Positions 25,342 to 35,112 are shown, counted from the first letter of the stretch. The stretch: DNA of 44,559 nucleotides from Candidatus Heimdallarchaeota archaeon (GCA_020353515.1 CP070695.1:4047632-4092190); one strand, 5' to 3'. Notes: generated from the sequence alone by a model not told the origin. Program-made: numbers and translations.

Positions 25342-27261
25342 TTACAATTCATTCAATCTAAAATTTGCCTTATGCAATATAAACCAAATCTCGAGTTCTT
25401 CTGCTTCTTTTGAAATTCGTTTTAGTGAATTAATTCCTGCAGTATCATTTCCAGTGGAAATCCAAAGATTTGCTCTTAAGAGATTGGAATCAAGAATGAA
25501 GGATTTTGATCCTGACATCATCGCGTACTCCTCTGCGAGCATACAATGGTTCTCTGCTAATTTATAATTGCCTTTTTCCATTTCTATATAAGCTAAATTC
25601 AGATTAGCTGTAATTGCAACATTTAAATCGGGTAAATCTGTTTTTCCAATTTCCAATGCCTTTTTATACCAATCTTGAGCTTTAGAAAAGTCTTGCGTTA
25701 AGAGATGAATGTAGGCCATGCTAATATAGATACGTGAGAGGCAATGATTGGAGTTCCATTTGACAAAAACTCTCTCAGCACGATTCAAGAGTTTAAGGGC
25801 CTGTGATTCATGTGCATGTAAAGCAAGTAGTTCTGCTAATAGGACAACATTAAGGGGATTCAATGAGTCCTTGCTTTGGAATAATGGTTGAATAGTTCGG
25901 ATAGCTTGAGAAAAATCTCTCAAATTTCGATAAAGAGTAGCCTCTGCCCGTAAAAAACGATTGAAAACAGGAGAATCAGGCGTTATTTGACGTTGAAATT
26001 CTCTTCTTTTATCAAAAAAAGCCTTAGCATGATCAAAATGACCACGAAAGACTGAAAGATGGCCTTTAATTCGAAAAATATCAAAAATTAATCTTTGTTT
26101 ATGTTCATCAGAGACATCTAGATGATTAATTGTGCGTTCTGCAAAATTAACATGTTTTTCTGCTTTCATCCACTGATTAAAACCAATTAATGTTTCAGCG
26201 TAGTTTAGGTTTGCATCAAGGAAAAATAATCCTTTCATCTTCTCATCTGCTGCACGAATTGTAGAGTTTAAATGTCGAAGAGCCCACTCTTGAGATTCAT
26301 TAAAACGGCTTAAATTACGAAAAAAATGACTTAATTTTTCTTCAGAAATCATTACTGCGTAATTATTCTTTTGCTTTGTTAATAGGTCGATTTCCAAGGC
26401 GAGATTGTTTAATGTTTCTTTGTACATTCCCTGCCTCCAATAAGCAGCAGATATTTCAGTATAACAATCAGCAAGACGAAAATCATCTTCGAGTACTTCA
26501 TAAAGCGATTTAGCTTGATTAAGAAAACGGATTCCCTCTGTGAGAGTGGTGCTTCTTTGCCGTAAAAGGGAGCCTACCATGAAGGAAAATCTTGCTCCTG
26601 CTTCTTGACCCTCAAATTCATTAATCATTTCGTAAGCTGTGTTAAAAGAGATTGTCATTTCCTCATACTTTTCTTTAAGAAATAAATCTAATGCTTTGGA
26701 AATATGGTCTGAAACCAATTCATATGCTGATTGCTCATAAGAGCGCCCTGGTGATATTACAGTTCTTTGCACTAATTTGACGAGATTATCAGTAACTTTG
26801 AACTTTTTTACAAGTTCTAAATCCTTGGTTGGTGTTAATATAGGGAGACGATGCCGTACGAATGCGTTTAAAACTTTATCAAGGCGGTTATTTTGAATAT
26901 AATTCCATAAAATCTTAGCGACTCGTTGTTCAGCTTCCTGTTGATCATCACCCTCCTCTAAAGCCTTCCTGTATAAACCAAAAAAGACTATTAAAAGATC
27001 TCGTTGAAAATGATAACTTGGCTTTAATGTATTATCATATTGAGCCATTTCTTCTGTAATTATTTGAGAAAAAAGTTTACTTGCTAAGATGTATTCATCA
27101 TCGAGGCCAGATGTATTTCTCAACTGTTTGATTAATTTTTCAATCACTCCGTCTTTTGTTTGGGATCTAAGATAATCAAGATCCCCAAAATGTCTAGATG
27201 GTTCATTCTGAAGATAATTTTGGACTACATTCGAATAATCATTTAGTGTTGGATCATTCAT
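25342..27261 (-). CDS. TPR-repeat protein
   Basis: Long helical protein (639 residues from the ATG at 27261) with many degenerate 34-residue tetratricopeptide units, clearest in 'AQDWYKKALEIGKTDLPD', 'ANLNLAYIEMEKGNYKLAE' and 'DCYTEISAAYWRQGMYKE'. TPR arrays bind partner proteins; no enzymatic domain is visible. The frame extends to a TTG at 27321, adding a leucine-rich stretch ('LLLLLLLHM'); I prefer 27261 because it leaves room for the promoter of the divergent M24 peptidase. It ends 13 bases from the convergent rfcL stop. A second TPR-like protein lies at 33745. Confidence 0.75.
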   Translation of the reverse strand: MNDPTLNDYSNVVQNYLQNEPSRHFGDLDYLRSQTKDGVIEKLIKQLRNTSGLDDEYILASKLFSQIITEEMAQYDNTLKPSYHFQRDLLIVFFGLYRKALEEGDDQQEAEQRVAKILWNYIQNNRLDKVLNAFVRHRLPILTPTKDLELVKKFKVTDNLVKLVQRTVISPGRSYEQSAYELVSDHISKALDLFLKEKYEEMTISFNTAYEMINEFEGQEAGARFSFMVGSLLRQRSTTLTEGIRFLNQAKSLYEVLEDDFRLADCYTEISAAYWRQGMYKETLNNLALEIDLLTKQKNNYAVMISEEKLSHFFRNLSRFNESQEWALRHLNSTIRAADEKMKGLFFLDANLNYAETLIGFNQWMKAEKHVNFAERTINHLDVSDEHKQRLIFDIFRIKGHLSVFRGHFDHAKAFFDKRREFQRQITPDSPVFNRFLRAEATLYRNLRDFSQAIRTIQPLFQSKDSLNPLNVVLLAELLALHAHESQALKLLNRAERVFVKWNSNHCLSRIYISMAYIHLLTQDFSKAQDWYKKALEIGKTDLPDLNVAITANLNLAYIEMEKGNYKLAENHCMLAEEYAMMSGSKSFILDSNLLRANLWISTGNDTAGINSLKRISKEAEELEIWFILHKANFRLNEL

Positions 27262-27345
27262 ATGCAACAATAATAAAAGTAAAAGAGGATTAAAAGACTG
27301 ACGAATCGTTCCATTGGACAAAGAATATGTTAGCTAGGTGACAAG

Positions 27346-28443
27346 ATGTCAAAAAACAATATTTTTGCAAATAAATTAGCCAAGCTTAAATCTCATATGA
27401 GAAAATTCCAGATAGAAAGTTTAATCATATCCCCTGGCATAAATTTCAGGTATACCTTTGGTTTTATGGAAGAACCGAGTGAAAGGCTACTTATAGGAAT
27501 AATTGAAGTCGAAGGTTCTCCTAAAATGCTTGTTCCAAACTTTGAAGTCGATCGTATCAAGCGGTTAACGGGAATAAAAGATTGTAGAGGATGGGAGGAG
27601 ACATCAGATCCCTACGGTATGTTATCAGAACTCTTGACTTCAGAAGAAGGGAAAAAGATTGCAATAGAACCAAAAATGTGGTTTTCCACATATCAAAGGA
27701 TAGCAAAAAAAATCTCAGGAAAAGAATTCATTTCTGCAGAGTGTATTTTCGATCCATTACGCTCTGTTAAAGATGATTCTGAGCAAAAGTTCTTGCTTAA
27801 AGCGTCACAAAAATCAGGAGATGCAATTGTTGAAACCTTTAATGAATTGGAGGTAGGTATTACTGAAATCGAGGTTCAAGTCCTCCTTAAAGAAAAGTTA
27901 CTTTGGGGTACAAAAGAGAAAGCAGGTGCTTTAGTTCAATTTGGCGAAAATTCTTCATTTCCCCATTACTCTGGTGGGGAGAAAAAACTGAAAAAGAACG
28001 ATGTAGTGCTTATTGACGCTGGAGGGACTATAAAAAACTATTGGGGAGATATTACTATTACAACTGTGTTCGGAAAGGCTTCTAGGCGTTTTAAAGAAAT
28101 TTATGATATAGTATACACAGCCAACGAAAGAGGTAAAGAAGCAGTGATCGCAAATAAGCTCCCTTCAGAGGTCGACTCCGTAACCCGTGAATATATTTCA
28201 AACAAAGGGTATGGAGAGTATTTTACCCATCGTACAGGCCATGGTATTGGTTTGGAGGTTCATGAACACCCATATATTGTAGGGAATAACCAAACCCCAT
28301 TAACTCCAGGTAATGCATTTACAATCGAACCGGGGATTTATCTCCCAGGAGAATTCGGTGTAAGAATTGAGGATGATGTCATTAAAACAGAAACTGGAAT
28401 TCAGACAAGTAAAATTCCTAGGTATGAACTCATAGAAATTTGA
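27346..28443 (+). CDS. M24 family metallopeptidase (Xaa-Pro dipeptidase/aminopeptidase)
   Basis: Cleaves peptides next to proline with two metal ions in a pita-bread fold. The five metal ligands are visible: Asp224 in 'VLIDAGG', Asp235 in 'WGDITITT', His299 in 'THRTGHGIGLEVHE', Glu328 in 'FTIEPGIYLP' and Glu342 in 'GVRIEDD'. The N-terminal creatinase-like domain begins 'FANKLAKLKSHMRK'. Length 365 residues is typical for archaeal prolidase. AGGTGA precedes the ATG at 27346 by about five bases. Likely role is turnover of proline-containing peptides in the cytoplasm. Confidence 0.92.
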   Translation: MSKNNIFANKLAKLKSHMRKFQIESLIISPGINFRYTFGFMEEPSERLLIGIIEVEGSPKMLVPNFEVDRIKRLTGIKDCRGWEETSDPYGMLSELLTSEEGKKIAIEPKMWFSTYQRIAKKISGKEFISAECIFDPLRSVKDDSEQKFLLKASQKSGDAIVETFNELEVGITEIEVQVLLKEKLLWGTKEKAGALVQFGENSSFPHYSGGEKKLKKNDVVLIDAGGTIKNYWGDITITTVFGKASRRFKEIYDIVYTANERGKEAVIANKLPSEVDSVTREYISNKGYGEYFTHRTGHGIGLEVHEHPYIVGNNQTPLTPGNAFTIEPGIYLPGEFGVRIEDDVIKTETGIQTSKIPRYELIEI

Positions 28444-28521
28444 ATTGCCATGAAAATCATTTAAATTGTGTCTAAAAGTCATGAAGAAGTCAATCAATAA
28501 TAATCATCTTAATAATAGATA

Positions 28522-28652
28522 ATGAATAAAAAAATGGAAAGCTGAAAAAGCTTACAAAAGAACTTGCACTAAAAGCACTCAAATACCGTTGCGTTCAATA
28601 TCGACTTTTAAAACGTCAGAGTAAGGCGTTAAAGCAAAATATTCCTGAATAA
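28522..28652 (+). other. Possible frameshifted small gene across an A7 run
   Basis: ATG at 28522 opens 'MNKK' and then meets a run of seven A (28528-28534). In the given sequence the frame stops after eight codons. If one A were added, the frame would continue to TAA at 28650-28652, giving about 43 residues rich in Lys/Leu with '...KLTKELALKALKYRCVQYRLLKRQS', a plausible amphipathic helix. The downstream part has no start codon of its own. Options are a homopolymer error, slippage on the A-run, a decayed gene, or chance. The rest of 28444-28687 shows nothing else. Confidence 0.25.
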
Positions 28653-28687
28653 AAGGAGTTTCAGATAAAGAAGGATCTTGAAAAAGC

Positions 28688-29680
28688 ATGGAAATTCGCA
28701 AAATTCAAGTTACTGGAGCTGGAGATACTCGAATAATCTCCCTTCCAAAAGAATGGGCTGAACGTAACCAGCTTGATAAGGGATCTAATGTCATTATTAA
28801 AGAGCTCTCAACTGGTGATTTAATTATCTTTCCTCAGAATTCTTCACTTGAACCTCAAAAGCGTGTTACAAGAATAATCGAATCTGATCACGTAAATCGT
28901 GACATTCTTGCTGCTTATCTTCTGGGAAGTGATATTATTACTGTTGTCTCTAAGAATAAAGAGACTTTGGCTCAAAAAAGCAACATCAGAGATCTAAGTC
29001 GCCAACTTATCGGTTTGGAGATCCTTGGGGAAACTCAAGAGAGTATTGAACTTCACTTCCTAATAGGAGAAGAAAAGGAAAATCCAAGGAAGTACGTCAA
29101 AAGATGTTTCTCAATTGCAAATCAAATGCAGAATGATGCTATTACCGCTTTTTTGAAGGGTGATGCAGCACTGGCTAGAGAGGTTATTGATCGTGACACT
29201 GAAGTTAATAGGCTTTATTTTCTTATTGTAAGAATGCTGAAGATAATGGCGGATGACAAACGTGAGGTATCTTATTTAAAAGGCCCCGCTTGCTTGGATT
29301 GGCGAATGGTTGCAACATATAGCGAGGATTTAGGAGATGCTTCTGTTGAATTTGCTAGAAATGTGAAAGAAATACCCGATATGCACAAAATGCTCTCTTC
29401 AGATACTCTAAAAAAGATCAGGCTACTTGGTGATTCTACTACTGAGTTGTTAACCCAAAGCTTAGATAATTTTTTTGAGCAGAATGTTATTGGTGCCGAA
29501 ATAATTAAGAAAAAAATTACTACAGAACTCCGTGACGAACATAGTAAAATCCAAGATGATATTTCCAAGCTTGAGAAAGAAGTCGTCTGGCAATTATCTT
29601 CTCTCCTGAATTTATTCAAAGTACTTCATGAAACAGCTATCGACATCGGAGACCTTGTAATAGCGAAGGTGAATGATTAA
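28688..29680 (+). CDS. AbrB-PhoU phosphate-type regulator
   Basis: Cytoplasmic regulator joining a DNA-binding AbrB/SpoVT domain (residues 1-50, 'KIQVTGAGDTRIISLPKEWA') to PhoU-like helical repeats in the C-terminal two thirds, containing 'NQMQNDAITAFLKGD' and 'DYSEDLGDA'-like segments ('ATYSEDLGDASVEFARN'). This domain order is common in archaeal phosphate uptake regulators. No phosphate transporter gene lies in the window, so the target is unknown. ATG at 28688 with AAGGA sixteen bases upstream, a loose spacing. Length 330 residues is normal. Confidence 0.88.
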   Translation: MEIRKIQVTGAGDTRIISLPKEWAERNQLDKGSNVIIKELSTGDLIIFPQNSSLEPQKRVTRIIESDHVNRDILAAYLLGSDIITVVSKNKETLAQKSNIRDLSRQLIGLEILGETQESIELHFLIGEEKENPRKYVKRCFSIANQMQNDAITAFLKGDAALAREVIDRDTEVNRLYFLIVRMLKIMADDKREVSYLKGPACLDWRMVATYSEDLGDASVEFARNVKEIPDMHKMLSSDTLKKIRLLGDSTTELLTQSLDNFFEQNVIGAEIIKKKITTELRDEHSKIQDDISKLEKEVVWQLSSLLNLFKVLHETAIDIGDLVIAKVND

Positions 29681-29927
29681 TCTAGACAAGATTCTTAGTA
29701 ATCTGAAAAAAACAACCCCAGAGCTTCCTGAATTGTTCAATCTGTTTTGTGGCTTGAAATGAATCTATTATTAACCATCGTAATTGAATATACTATCTTC
29801 TGAGCAGGGATTAAATGAAGAATACAAGTTTTATAACTAAAAAACGGAAATAGAATAGAAACTCTAATAAAGAGATCATAAAATTGGTAGATCAGAAACT
29901 AAATCAAGTTCTGGAGATCACAAAGAA

Positions 29928-30152
29928 ATGGCTATAAAAGAAGAAATTGTTAACTCTCTTGAGGAGATTCGTCCGTTCCTTCAAAAAGATGGAGGAGATG
30001 TAGAGTTCGTAGATTATGAAGATGGAGTTCTCAAAGTACGATTAATGGGAGCTTGTAGGGGATGTCCTTACTCCCAAATGACCCTCGCAAATGGTATCAA
30101 ACGTACATTGCAACAAAAATTTCCTCAGTTGAAGGAAGTAGAGGGTGTTTAA
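29928..30152 (+). CDS. NifU C-terminal-domain Fe-S scaffold protein
   Basis: Small protein (74 residues) that assembles or carries an Fe-S cluster for transfer to target enzymes. It shows the NifU-like 'LQKDGGDVEFVDYEDG' and the cluster-binding 'GACRGCPYSQMTL' with C-x2-C. GGAG lies eleven bases before the ATG. It stands alone with about 250 bases upstream and 210 downstream; the upstream gap (29681-29927) holds a TATA-like TTTATAACT near 29829-29837 and no gene. The ferredoxin-dependent enzymes in the window are possible clients. Confidence 0.92.
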   Translation: MAIKEEIVNSLEEIRPFLQKDGGDVEFVDYEDGVLKVRLMGACRGCPYSQMTLANGIKRTLQQKFPQLKEVEGV

Positions 30153-30293
30153 GCTTTTTATCCGAGAATCATCTTACATATTAATTTTTACATATAACCT
30201 CTTTTAAATAACGTAACAATCAGGAGACAATAGTTTTTCCTGACTCCCAAATTTATCTTGATTAGTCAAGCTCATTTTTTTTGTACTGAATAC

Positions 30294-30301
30294 TTTAAAT
30301 A
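30294..30301 (+). promoter_or_regulatory. TATA box upstream of the histidine kinase
   Basis: CTTTAAATACCG contains a good archaeal TATA element (TTTAAATA). Expected transcript start near 30320, 40 bases before the ATG at 30364. The remaining part of the 30153-30363 gap shows only a weak TCAGGA/TCCTGA inverted repeat near 30220-30244. Confidence 0.45.
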
Positions 30302-30363
30302 CCGTATCTGTTATTTCTTCTCTGATTTAAGTAGATCTAAAAGCTTGTTAATGATGAATTTCA

Positions 30364-31692
30364 ATGGGTAAAATCCATAAAAGTGAAAAAGACGACGAAA
30401 TAGAAGTAGAATGTGTTTCTCCAGCTCGGAAGGTTCAAACTCTTTTCAAAATCTCAAAAAACCTAAATGAGTTTCTTCCTCCAGAAAATTATCTTGAAAT
30501 CTTATTTGAAGCTTTAAAAGACTTATATCATTTTGATCTGTTGTTCTTAAGTGATATTTCGGATACTCCTATAGTAGTTGTTCGATCTTCTGAATATTCA
30601 TTAAGCAATCAAGATCTAAATTCTCTTTTGACTAAAGTATTGGATCCAAAGTGGAATTCAGGAAAACAATTTCTCTATCTTACAAAAAAAGAAGCCTCAC
30701 ACAAAAGGGAATTTAGTAAATTTGGTATTAAGTCTCTTTTTGCAATCAAAGTAAGCACTATCCTCTTTCCAGAGTATTTTTTCGGCTTTATTAACTTTAA
30801 TAACGTTTTCATGCCAGTTAAAGAAGATATCAATTTTCTTCACACTTTAGCTCACATTATTAACCAATCGATATCATATTATGAGCTAAAATCACTGTTT
30901 GAGACATCTTATGATAAGTTACAAGTTAATGTTGAACGAATTCAACGAGAAAATGAACAACGTCGGGAATTACTAAAAAAAGTGAGGGAACAAACGAAAG
31001 AATTACAGCGTAGACACATAGAAATGGAGGAATTTGTGTATACCATCAGCCATGATCTTAAGGCGCCAATAATTTCAATACAAGGATTTGTGACTGCTCT
31101 CAATGAAGATTTTTCGAAATCACTTCCAAAGGAAGCCCAATATTATTTAGAGAGAATTATTAAGAATACAGCACAAATTGAAAGTATGATACGAGAGGTC
31201 TTAGAATATTCAAGAATTGGTAGAATAACTCAAGAAAAAGAGAAATTAGACTTAAAAGAGATTATTGACGATATAATTTCGCCTCAAATCCAAAAAAAGA
31301 ATATTAAAATCGGTTTTAAAGGAAAATCCCTGAAAATTTATGCTGAGAAGAATAGGATGCTTCAGCTTTTCGGTAATTTGATAGGAAATAGTGTAAAGTA
31401 CATGGGTGATCAACCAGAACCTCGTATAGAAGTGGGTACTCAAAAAATTGATTCTAAATTTGCTACAATATTTGTAAAAGATAATGGAATTGGAATTCCT
31501 GAAAAATTCAAGGACAAAGTGTTCAATATTTTCGTAAGGGCTAGTAATTTAGAAAACAAAGATATAGAGGGAACAGGAATAGGTTTAGCTCATTGTAAAA
31601 AGATTGTTGAAACTCATGGGGGACAAATTTGGCTAGAAAGTGAGGAAGGAAAAGGTACAGCCATTTTTCTTCAACTTCCTTTAGCCATTTAA
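30364..31692 (+). CDS. Sensor histidine kinase with GAF-like input domain
   Basis: Soluble two-component sensor. Residues about 15-180 resemble a GAF-type sensing domain; a coiled coil ('VERIQRENEQRRELLKKV') spans about 190-225; the phosphoacceptor is His230 in 'ISHDLKAPIISIQGF'; the ATPase part has the N-box 'NLIGNSVKYM', 'DNGIGIPEKFKDKVFNIF' and 'GTGIGLAHCKKIVETHGG'. No transmembrane segment. No response regulator is in the window, so it is an orphan here. In layout it is close to phytochrome-like bacterial kinases, a class that archaea often gained by transfer. No Shine-Dalgarno is seen. Confidence 0.92.
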   Translation: MGKIHKSEKDDEIEVECVSPARKVQTLFKISKNLNEFLPPENYLEILFEALKDLYHFDLLFLSDISDTPIVVVRSSEYSLSNQDLNSLLTKVLDPKWNSGKQFLYLTKKEASHKREFSKFGIKSLFAIKVSTILFPEYFFGFINFNNVFMPVKEDINFLHTLAHIINQSISYYELKSLFETSYDKLQVNVERIQRENEQRRELLKKVREQTKELQRRHIEMEEFVYTISHDLKAPIISIQGFVTALNEDFSKSLPKEAQYYLERIIKNTAQIESMIREVLEYSRIGRITQEKEKLDLKEIIDDIISPQIQKKNIKIGFKGKSLKIYAEKNRMLQLFGNLIGNSVKYMGDQPEPRIEVGTQKIDSKFATIFVKDNGIGIPEKFKDKVFNIFVRASNLENKDIEGTGIGLAHCKKIVETHGGQIWLESEEGKGTAIFLQLPLAI

Positions 31693-31714
31693 GTTGTAGG
31701 ATAAGGTACAAAGA

Positions 31715-32479
31715 TTATTCAAGAAATTTTTCAATTCTATGAAATAATTCCTTCGAATCAGGTTCAACCGTCAATATATGACCTGATTTAGGTAGTTCAA
31801 GCATTCTAATCTTTGCTTCTGAAGCGAACATTTGTGTTTTTACTTTCATAATAGCAGGAATAGAGATCATATTATCCAACGATCCATACGCAATTAGAGT
31901 TGGTATGTTTATGCAGATTTTTTGTTCGCGCAAATGCTTGAGAAAGCGAGTAAGCTGGACTACTGAGGCAGTTGGACGATACATATAGCTATAGAGGTTA
32001 TGTTCCTTGAAATATTGTAAACTTTCTTCCCCCTTATATAAAAACTTACGAAAGACTCCTAAAATTGGTATTAGTCTTATTAATTTAGATTTTAACGCGA
32101 ATGGGGGTGCTAGAAGGCATAACTTCGGAATTATCGTGTTAGAAGAGTTATGAGTTAGATATAGGCATAATAAGGCTCCTAACGAGATTCCAATTGGAAT
32201 GATAGTTTTACAATGATCTTTAAGATAATCAAATCCATTTTCAACTGATTTATACCAATCTTGCCATGAGAAATTAGGTAGATCTTGATAGTTTGTACCA
32301 TGGCCAGCTAGTAACACTCCGTAAACAGTATAACCCTTTTTGTTGAGGTATTTCCCTAGGGGGAGAGTTTCTGTTGGTGATGCTGTAAATCCATGAACTA
32401 ATAATACTCCTAATTCTCCACCCTCGAAATAAAATGATTTAGCAAGATGTTTTAACGATTCTAGCTCATCAAAATCCAA
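31715..32479 (-). CDS. Alpha/beta hydrolase (carboxylesterase-like)
   Basis: Serine hydrolase of the Est30/monoacylglycerol-lipase-like group. The oxyanion region 'VLLVHGFTASPTE', the nucleophile elbow 'IGISLGA', the acid in 'AYGSLDNMIS' and the histidine in 'KSGHILTVEPD' form a complete triad. The frame is open to 32554, overlapping the upstream DUF917 gene by 62 bases; the TTG at 32479 has AAGGT eight bases ahead and leaves a 13-base gap to that gene, so I prefer it. Probably co-transcribed with the DUF917 gene. Natural substrate unknown; a short acyl ester or lipid is likely. Confidence 0.82.
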   Translation of the reverse strand: MDFDELESLKHLAKSFYFEGGELGVLLVHGFTASPTETLPLGKYLNKKGYTVYGVLLAGHGTNYQDLPNFSWQDWYKSVENGFDYLKDHCKTIIPIGISLGALLCLYLTHNSSNTIIPKLCLLAPPFALKSKLIRLIPILGVFRKFLYKGEESLQYFKEHNLYSYMYRPTASVVQLTRFLKHLREQKICINIPTLIAYGSLDNMISIPAIMKVKTQMFASEAKIRMLELPKSGHILTVEPDSKELFHRIEKFLE

Positions 32480-32492
32480 CGTTGTAACCTTT

Positions 32493-33599
32493 TTATTCGT
32501 CGTTAAAAGTAAAAGATCGATAAATCCATCCTGATTGGAAAACCTGAGGACCAAATATCTCTATTCCCTTCTTAGTTTTCCAAATAGGTACACTAGATTT
32601 CATGAAAACAGCTACTTCTCGTTCCTTAGGAAAATCATCTTTCCAAGGAGTTAATCCTTTTCCAGTTTTACGATCTACAACTAATAGGCTATCAGGGCAA
32701 GTTACATACTGTTTTTCATCTAACCAAGATAGTAAGTACTCATTTTGATACCAAATTTTCAAAGTGTGAGCTTTTGATTTCAAGACAATTGTACCCCACG
32801 TAAAACCTCCTGTTTCATTTCTCGAAAAATTCTCAACCCCTCCTGTGAAGATTAATTGGGCATTTAGAGTATTTTCAATAACTGGTAAGGGATCAACATT
32901 ATTGTTGGCTGCTTCACTAATTTTGCGTCCTAATTGAATTGCTAATGAAATGGTCTTACCTTTAACTCCTTTTTGACAATCTAATGCTGACATAGGACAT
33001 CTCGCCACCCCTATGGAACCCTTAGCCAATCTCGAAATCATACGACAAATATCTTCAGCCCGTTTGTCTGAAATCGCTTCTTTTAAAACTATTCGATCTC
33101 CGTAAATACTGGCAATAGAAAGGGGGGTAATTGAGATTCCAACGACATTTGATGTGCTAATCGATATCATTGGCTTGGAACGACCTCCACACATGTCTCC
33201 ATCAACTGTAACTCGATTTAGAAGTGATCCAACCCATAAGGGAACCACAATATTTCCTGGGCCCATCTCTGTGGATACAAAACCTGTAAATTCAGTTTCT
33301 AAATGATCTTCCAGTAAATTAACAGCTTCTATCATCACATTATCAGATGTAGTGGGTAGATTTTCAATATACTTCATATCCTGAGAAGAAACACCACCTC
33401 CAACCATTCCAATGATGCATATCATATCAGTGGGTGAGAATTCTGTTATCTCTTGGATCTGAAAGGATTTTCCTTGGGAATATGTCTCCTTAACTCGTTT
33501 TAATGCAAGTACTGGGTCACCACCCCCACCTGTGCCCAGGATCTGTGCGCCTTCTATTAGATATTGCGCCTCTTCTAATCTTAATTCACGAACCAACAT
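32493..33599 (-). CDS. DUF917 family protein (hydantoinase/oxoprolinase-related)
   Basis: The 'LGTGGGGDPVLALKRV' opening near residue 22 and the later 'TEMGPGNIVVPLWVG' and 'VDGDMCGGRSKPM' blocks match DUF917, proteins that often accompany hydantoinases and resemble part of the HyuA fold. No biochemical activity is firmly known to me; roles in amide or ring-opening metabolism are inferred for relatives. The ATG at 33599 is chosen over the TTG at 33602 because AAGGA lies at good spacing. The hydrolase follows directly, so the two may act on a common substrate. Confidence 0.75.
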   Translation of the reverse strand: MLVRELRLEEAQYLIEGAQILGTGGGGDPVLALKRVKETYSQGKSFQIQEITEFSPTDMICIIGMVGGGVSSQDMKYIENLPTTSDNVMIEAVNLLEDHLETEFTGFVSTEMGPGNIVVPLWVGSLLNRVTVDGDMCGGRSKPMISISTSNVVGISITPLSIASIYGDRIVLKEAISDKRAEDICRMISRLAKGSIGVARCPMSALDCQKGVKGKTISLAIQLGRKISEAANNNVDPLPVIENTLNAQLIFTGGVENFSRNETGGFTWGTIVLKSKAHTLKIWYQNEYLLSWLDEKQYVTCPDSLLVVDRKTGKGLTPWKDDFPKEREVAVFMKSSVPIWKTKKGIEIFGPQVFQSGWIYRSFTFNDE

Positions 33600-33744
33600 C
33601 AATTCCTTCTATTAATGGGAATAAAACTCCGTTAAGACGATTACTCATTTATTGTTATTTTTCATGCTTGTGAAAAGTATTTTTTTATCTGTGATTCAAT
33701 GATTACGATGCAAGATTAGATATCTTTTTGATTTAGTAATATCA

Positions 33745-34917
33745 ATGTTAAGTAACATGGATACATGGTTTGAAAGGGTTCCTGAACTCAGTCTACATCT
33801 AAGAAGATTGACTTCAGATCAAGCTAAGGAAATTATTGAATTTTCTAGGGTAAATCACTGGGAAACAAAGGATTTTCACCAGATTTCTCGGGAATATGAA
33901 GAATTCATACAAGATAGACGTGTTGATGAACCTAAATATTCTGAATTATTATATCTCCAAGCAAAATTACTTTTTTTTGCTGGTGATTTAGCGAAATTAA
34001 ACGATCTTTTCACTTTGTCAGCCGTATCACAAGATATTCCTGGAGTTCAACTATATTATGCCTTAGGATTGGCATTTCAGGGCCACTCCAAGGAAGGGTT
34101 AGAAATTCTTGAACATATTGACTTGGATCTTTATGATTCTTTCATAAAATTAGAGATACTAAGTGTTACTCTTTTTATTTATTCTATTAAACGTGATTAT
34201 TTGGCTGTTTCTGACTTTTTTTATCAAATTTACAATCATCTAGACTCAAAAGAGTTTACTGATGAATTAAGGGCTCATTTACTTCCATGGGCTTACTTAC
34301 GACAGGCGTATTCTATCCGTGCCCAAGGAAAGGTTTTCGAGGCCATGGAACTAATTGAAACCTGCTATACTAATTTACGATCTTACCCTCATAGATTCTT
34401 TCAAGTTATGGCATTAACTCTCATGGGCCATTGTCACCATAACCTAGGAAATATTCAAAGAGCTTTGGAATTTTATGATCAAGCTATTGATATTTCAGTT
34501 GAGATTCAAAGTTGGATTCTTCTCTCTATCCTCTATAATCGAGTAGCTTTGGCAATGATGGCTCAGAAGAAGCCTAAATTAGCCAAAAGATATTTTAATC
34601 AAGCTATAACTCAAGCAAAGCAATCAAATGCAAATTGGCTTATAATTGGCCCTTTGGTAAACTTGGCTCAGTATAAACTTGCTGAGGGGAAGATAAGTGA
34701 AGCCATAGATGATTATCATCAATTTGTGGAAGTTGCTTTAGGGACTGGAGACGAGCAAGAATTATGTTATGCTCAATTAACACTCGCTGAGTTATACAAA
34801 GGGATTGGGGATATCCCTAAATCTAAGTACTTCTTATCTGAAGGTTTTAAACTTGCATTAAAACTAGGGATATTTCGAACAATCTCTCGTCCTGAAGATG
34901 AGGCAAATTATAACTAG
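33745..34917 (+). CDS. TPR-repeat protein (390 residues)
   Basis: Helical repeat protein with several tetratricopeptide units, clearest in 'MALTLMGHCHHNLGNIQRALEFYDQAIDI' region (about residues 229-255), 'ALAMMAQKKPKLAKRYFNQAI' and 'LTLAELYKGIGDIPKSKYFL'. No enzymatic domain, membrane segment or signal peptide. It is divergent from the DUF917 gene. A second ATG at 33757 is possible. No Shine-Dalgarno is seen, so it may be leaderless. Likely a protein-interaction scaffold; the partner is unknown. Confidence 0.72.
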   Translation: MLSNMDTWFERVPELSLHLRRLTSDQAKEIIEFSRVNHWETKDFHQISREYEEFIQDRRVDEPKYSELLYLQAKLLFFAGDLAKLNDLFTLSAVSQDIPGVQLYYALGLAFQGHSKEGLEILEHIDLDLYDSFIKLEILSVTLFIYSIKRDYLAVSDFFYQIYNHLDSKEFTDELRAHLLPWAYLRQAYSIRAQGKVFEAMELIETCYTNLRSYPHRFFQVMALTLMGHCHHNLGNIQRALEFYDQAIDISVEIQSWILLSILYNRVALAMMAQKKPKLAKRYFNQAITQAKQSNANWLIIGPLVNLAQYKLAEGKISEAIDDYHQFVEVALGTGDEQELCYAQLTLAELYKGIGDIPKSKYFLSEGFKLALKLGIFRTISRPEDEANYN

Positions 34918-35112
34918 TTTAATAACTTAAATAGAAAAATAAATTGCTTTTCTAAATAGTGTAAGATTTTAGCTTTAATTAAAATGATATTTGGGTATGT
35001 GAGAAATCACTACACAAATATCTTAATTGATTCAATAGAAGGTCTTATTACTTGCTTCTAGGTTTTAATAATCCTATTCGAAAAACTTACAGCTTGAACG
35101 GAGTCAAGAACT

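Noticed and set aside
29681..30363. Looked for tRNA or other structured RNA in the gaps around the NifU-like gene
   Set aside because: No T-loop or cloverleaf arms found by eye; the TCAGGA/TCCTGA repeat near 30220-30244 is short with a long loop.
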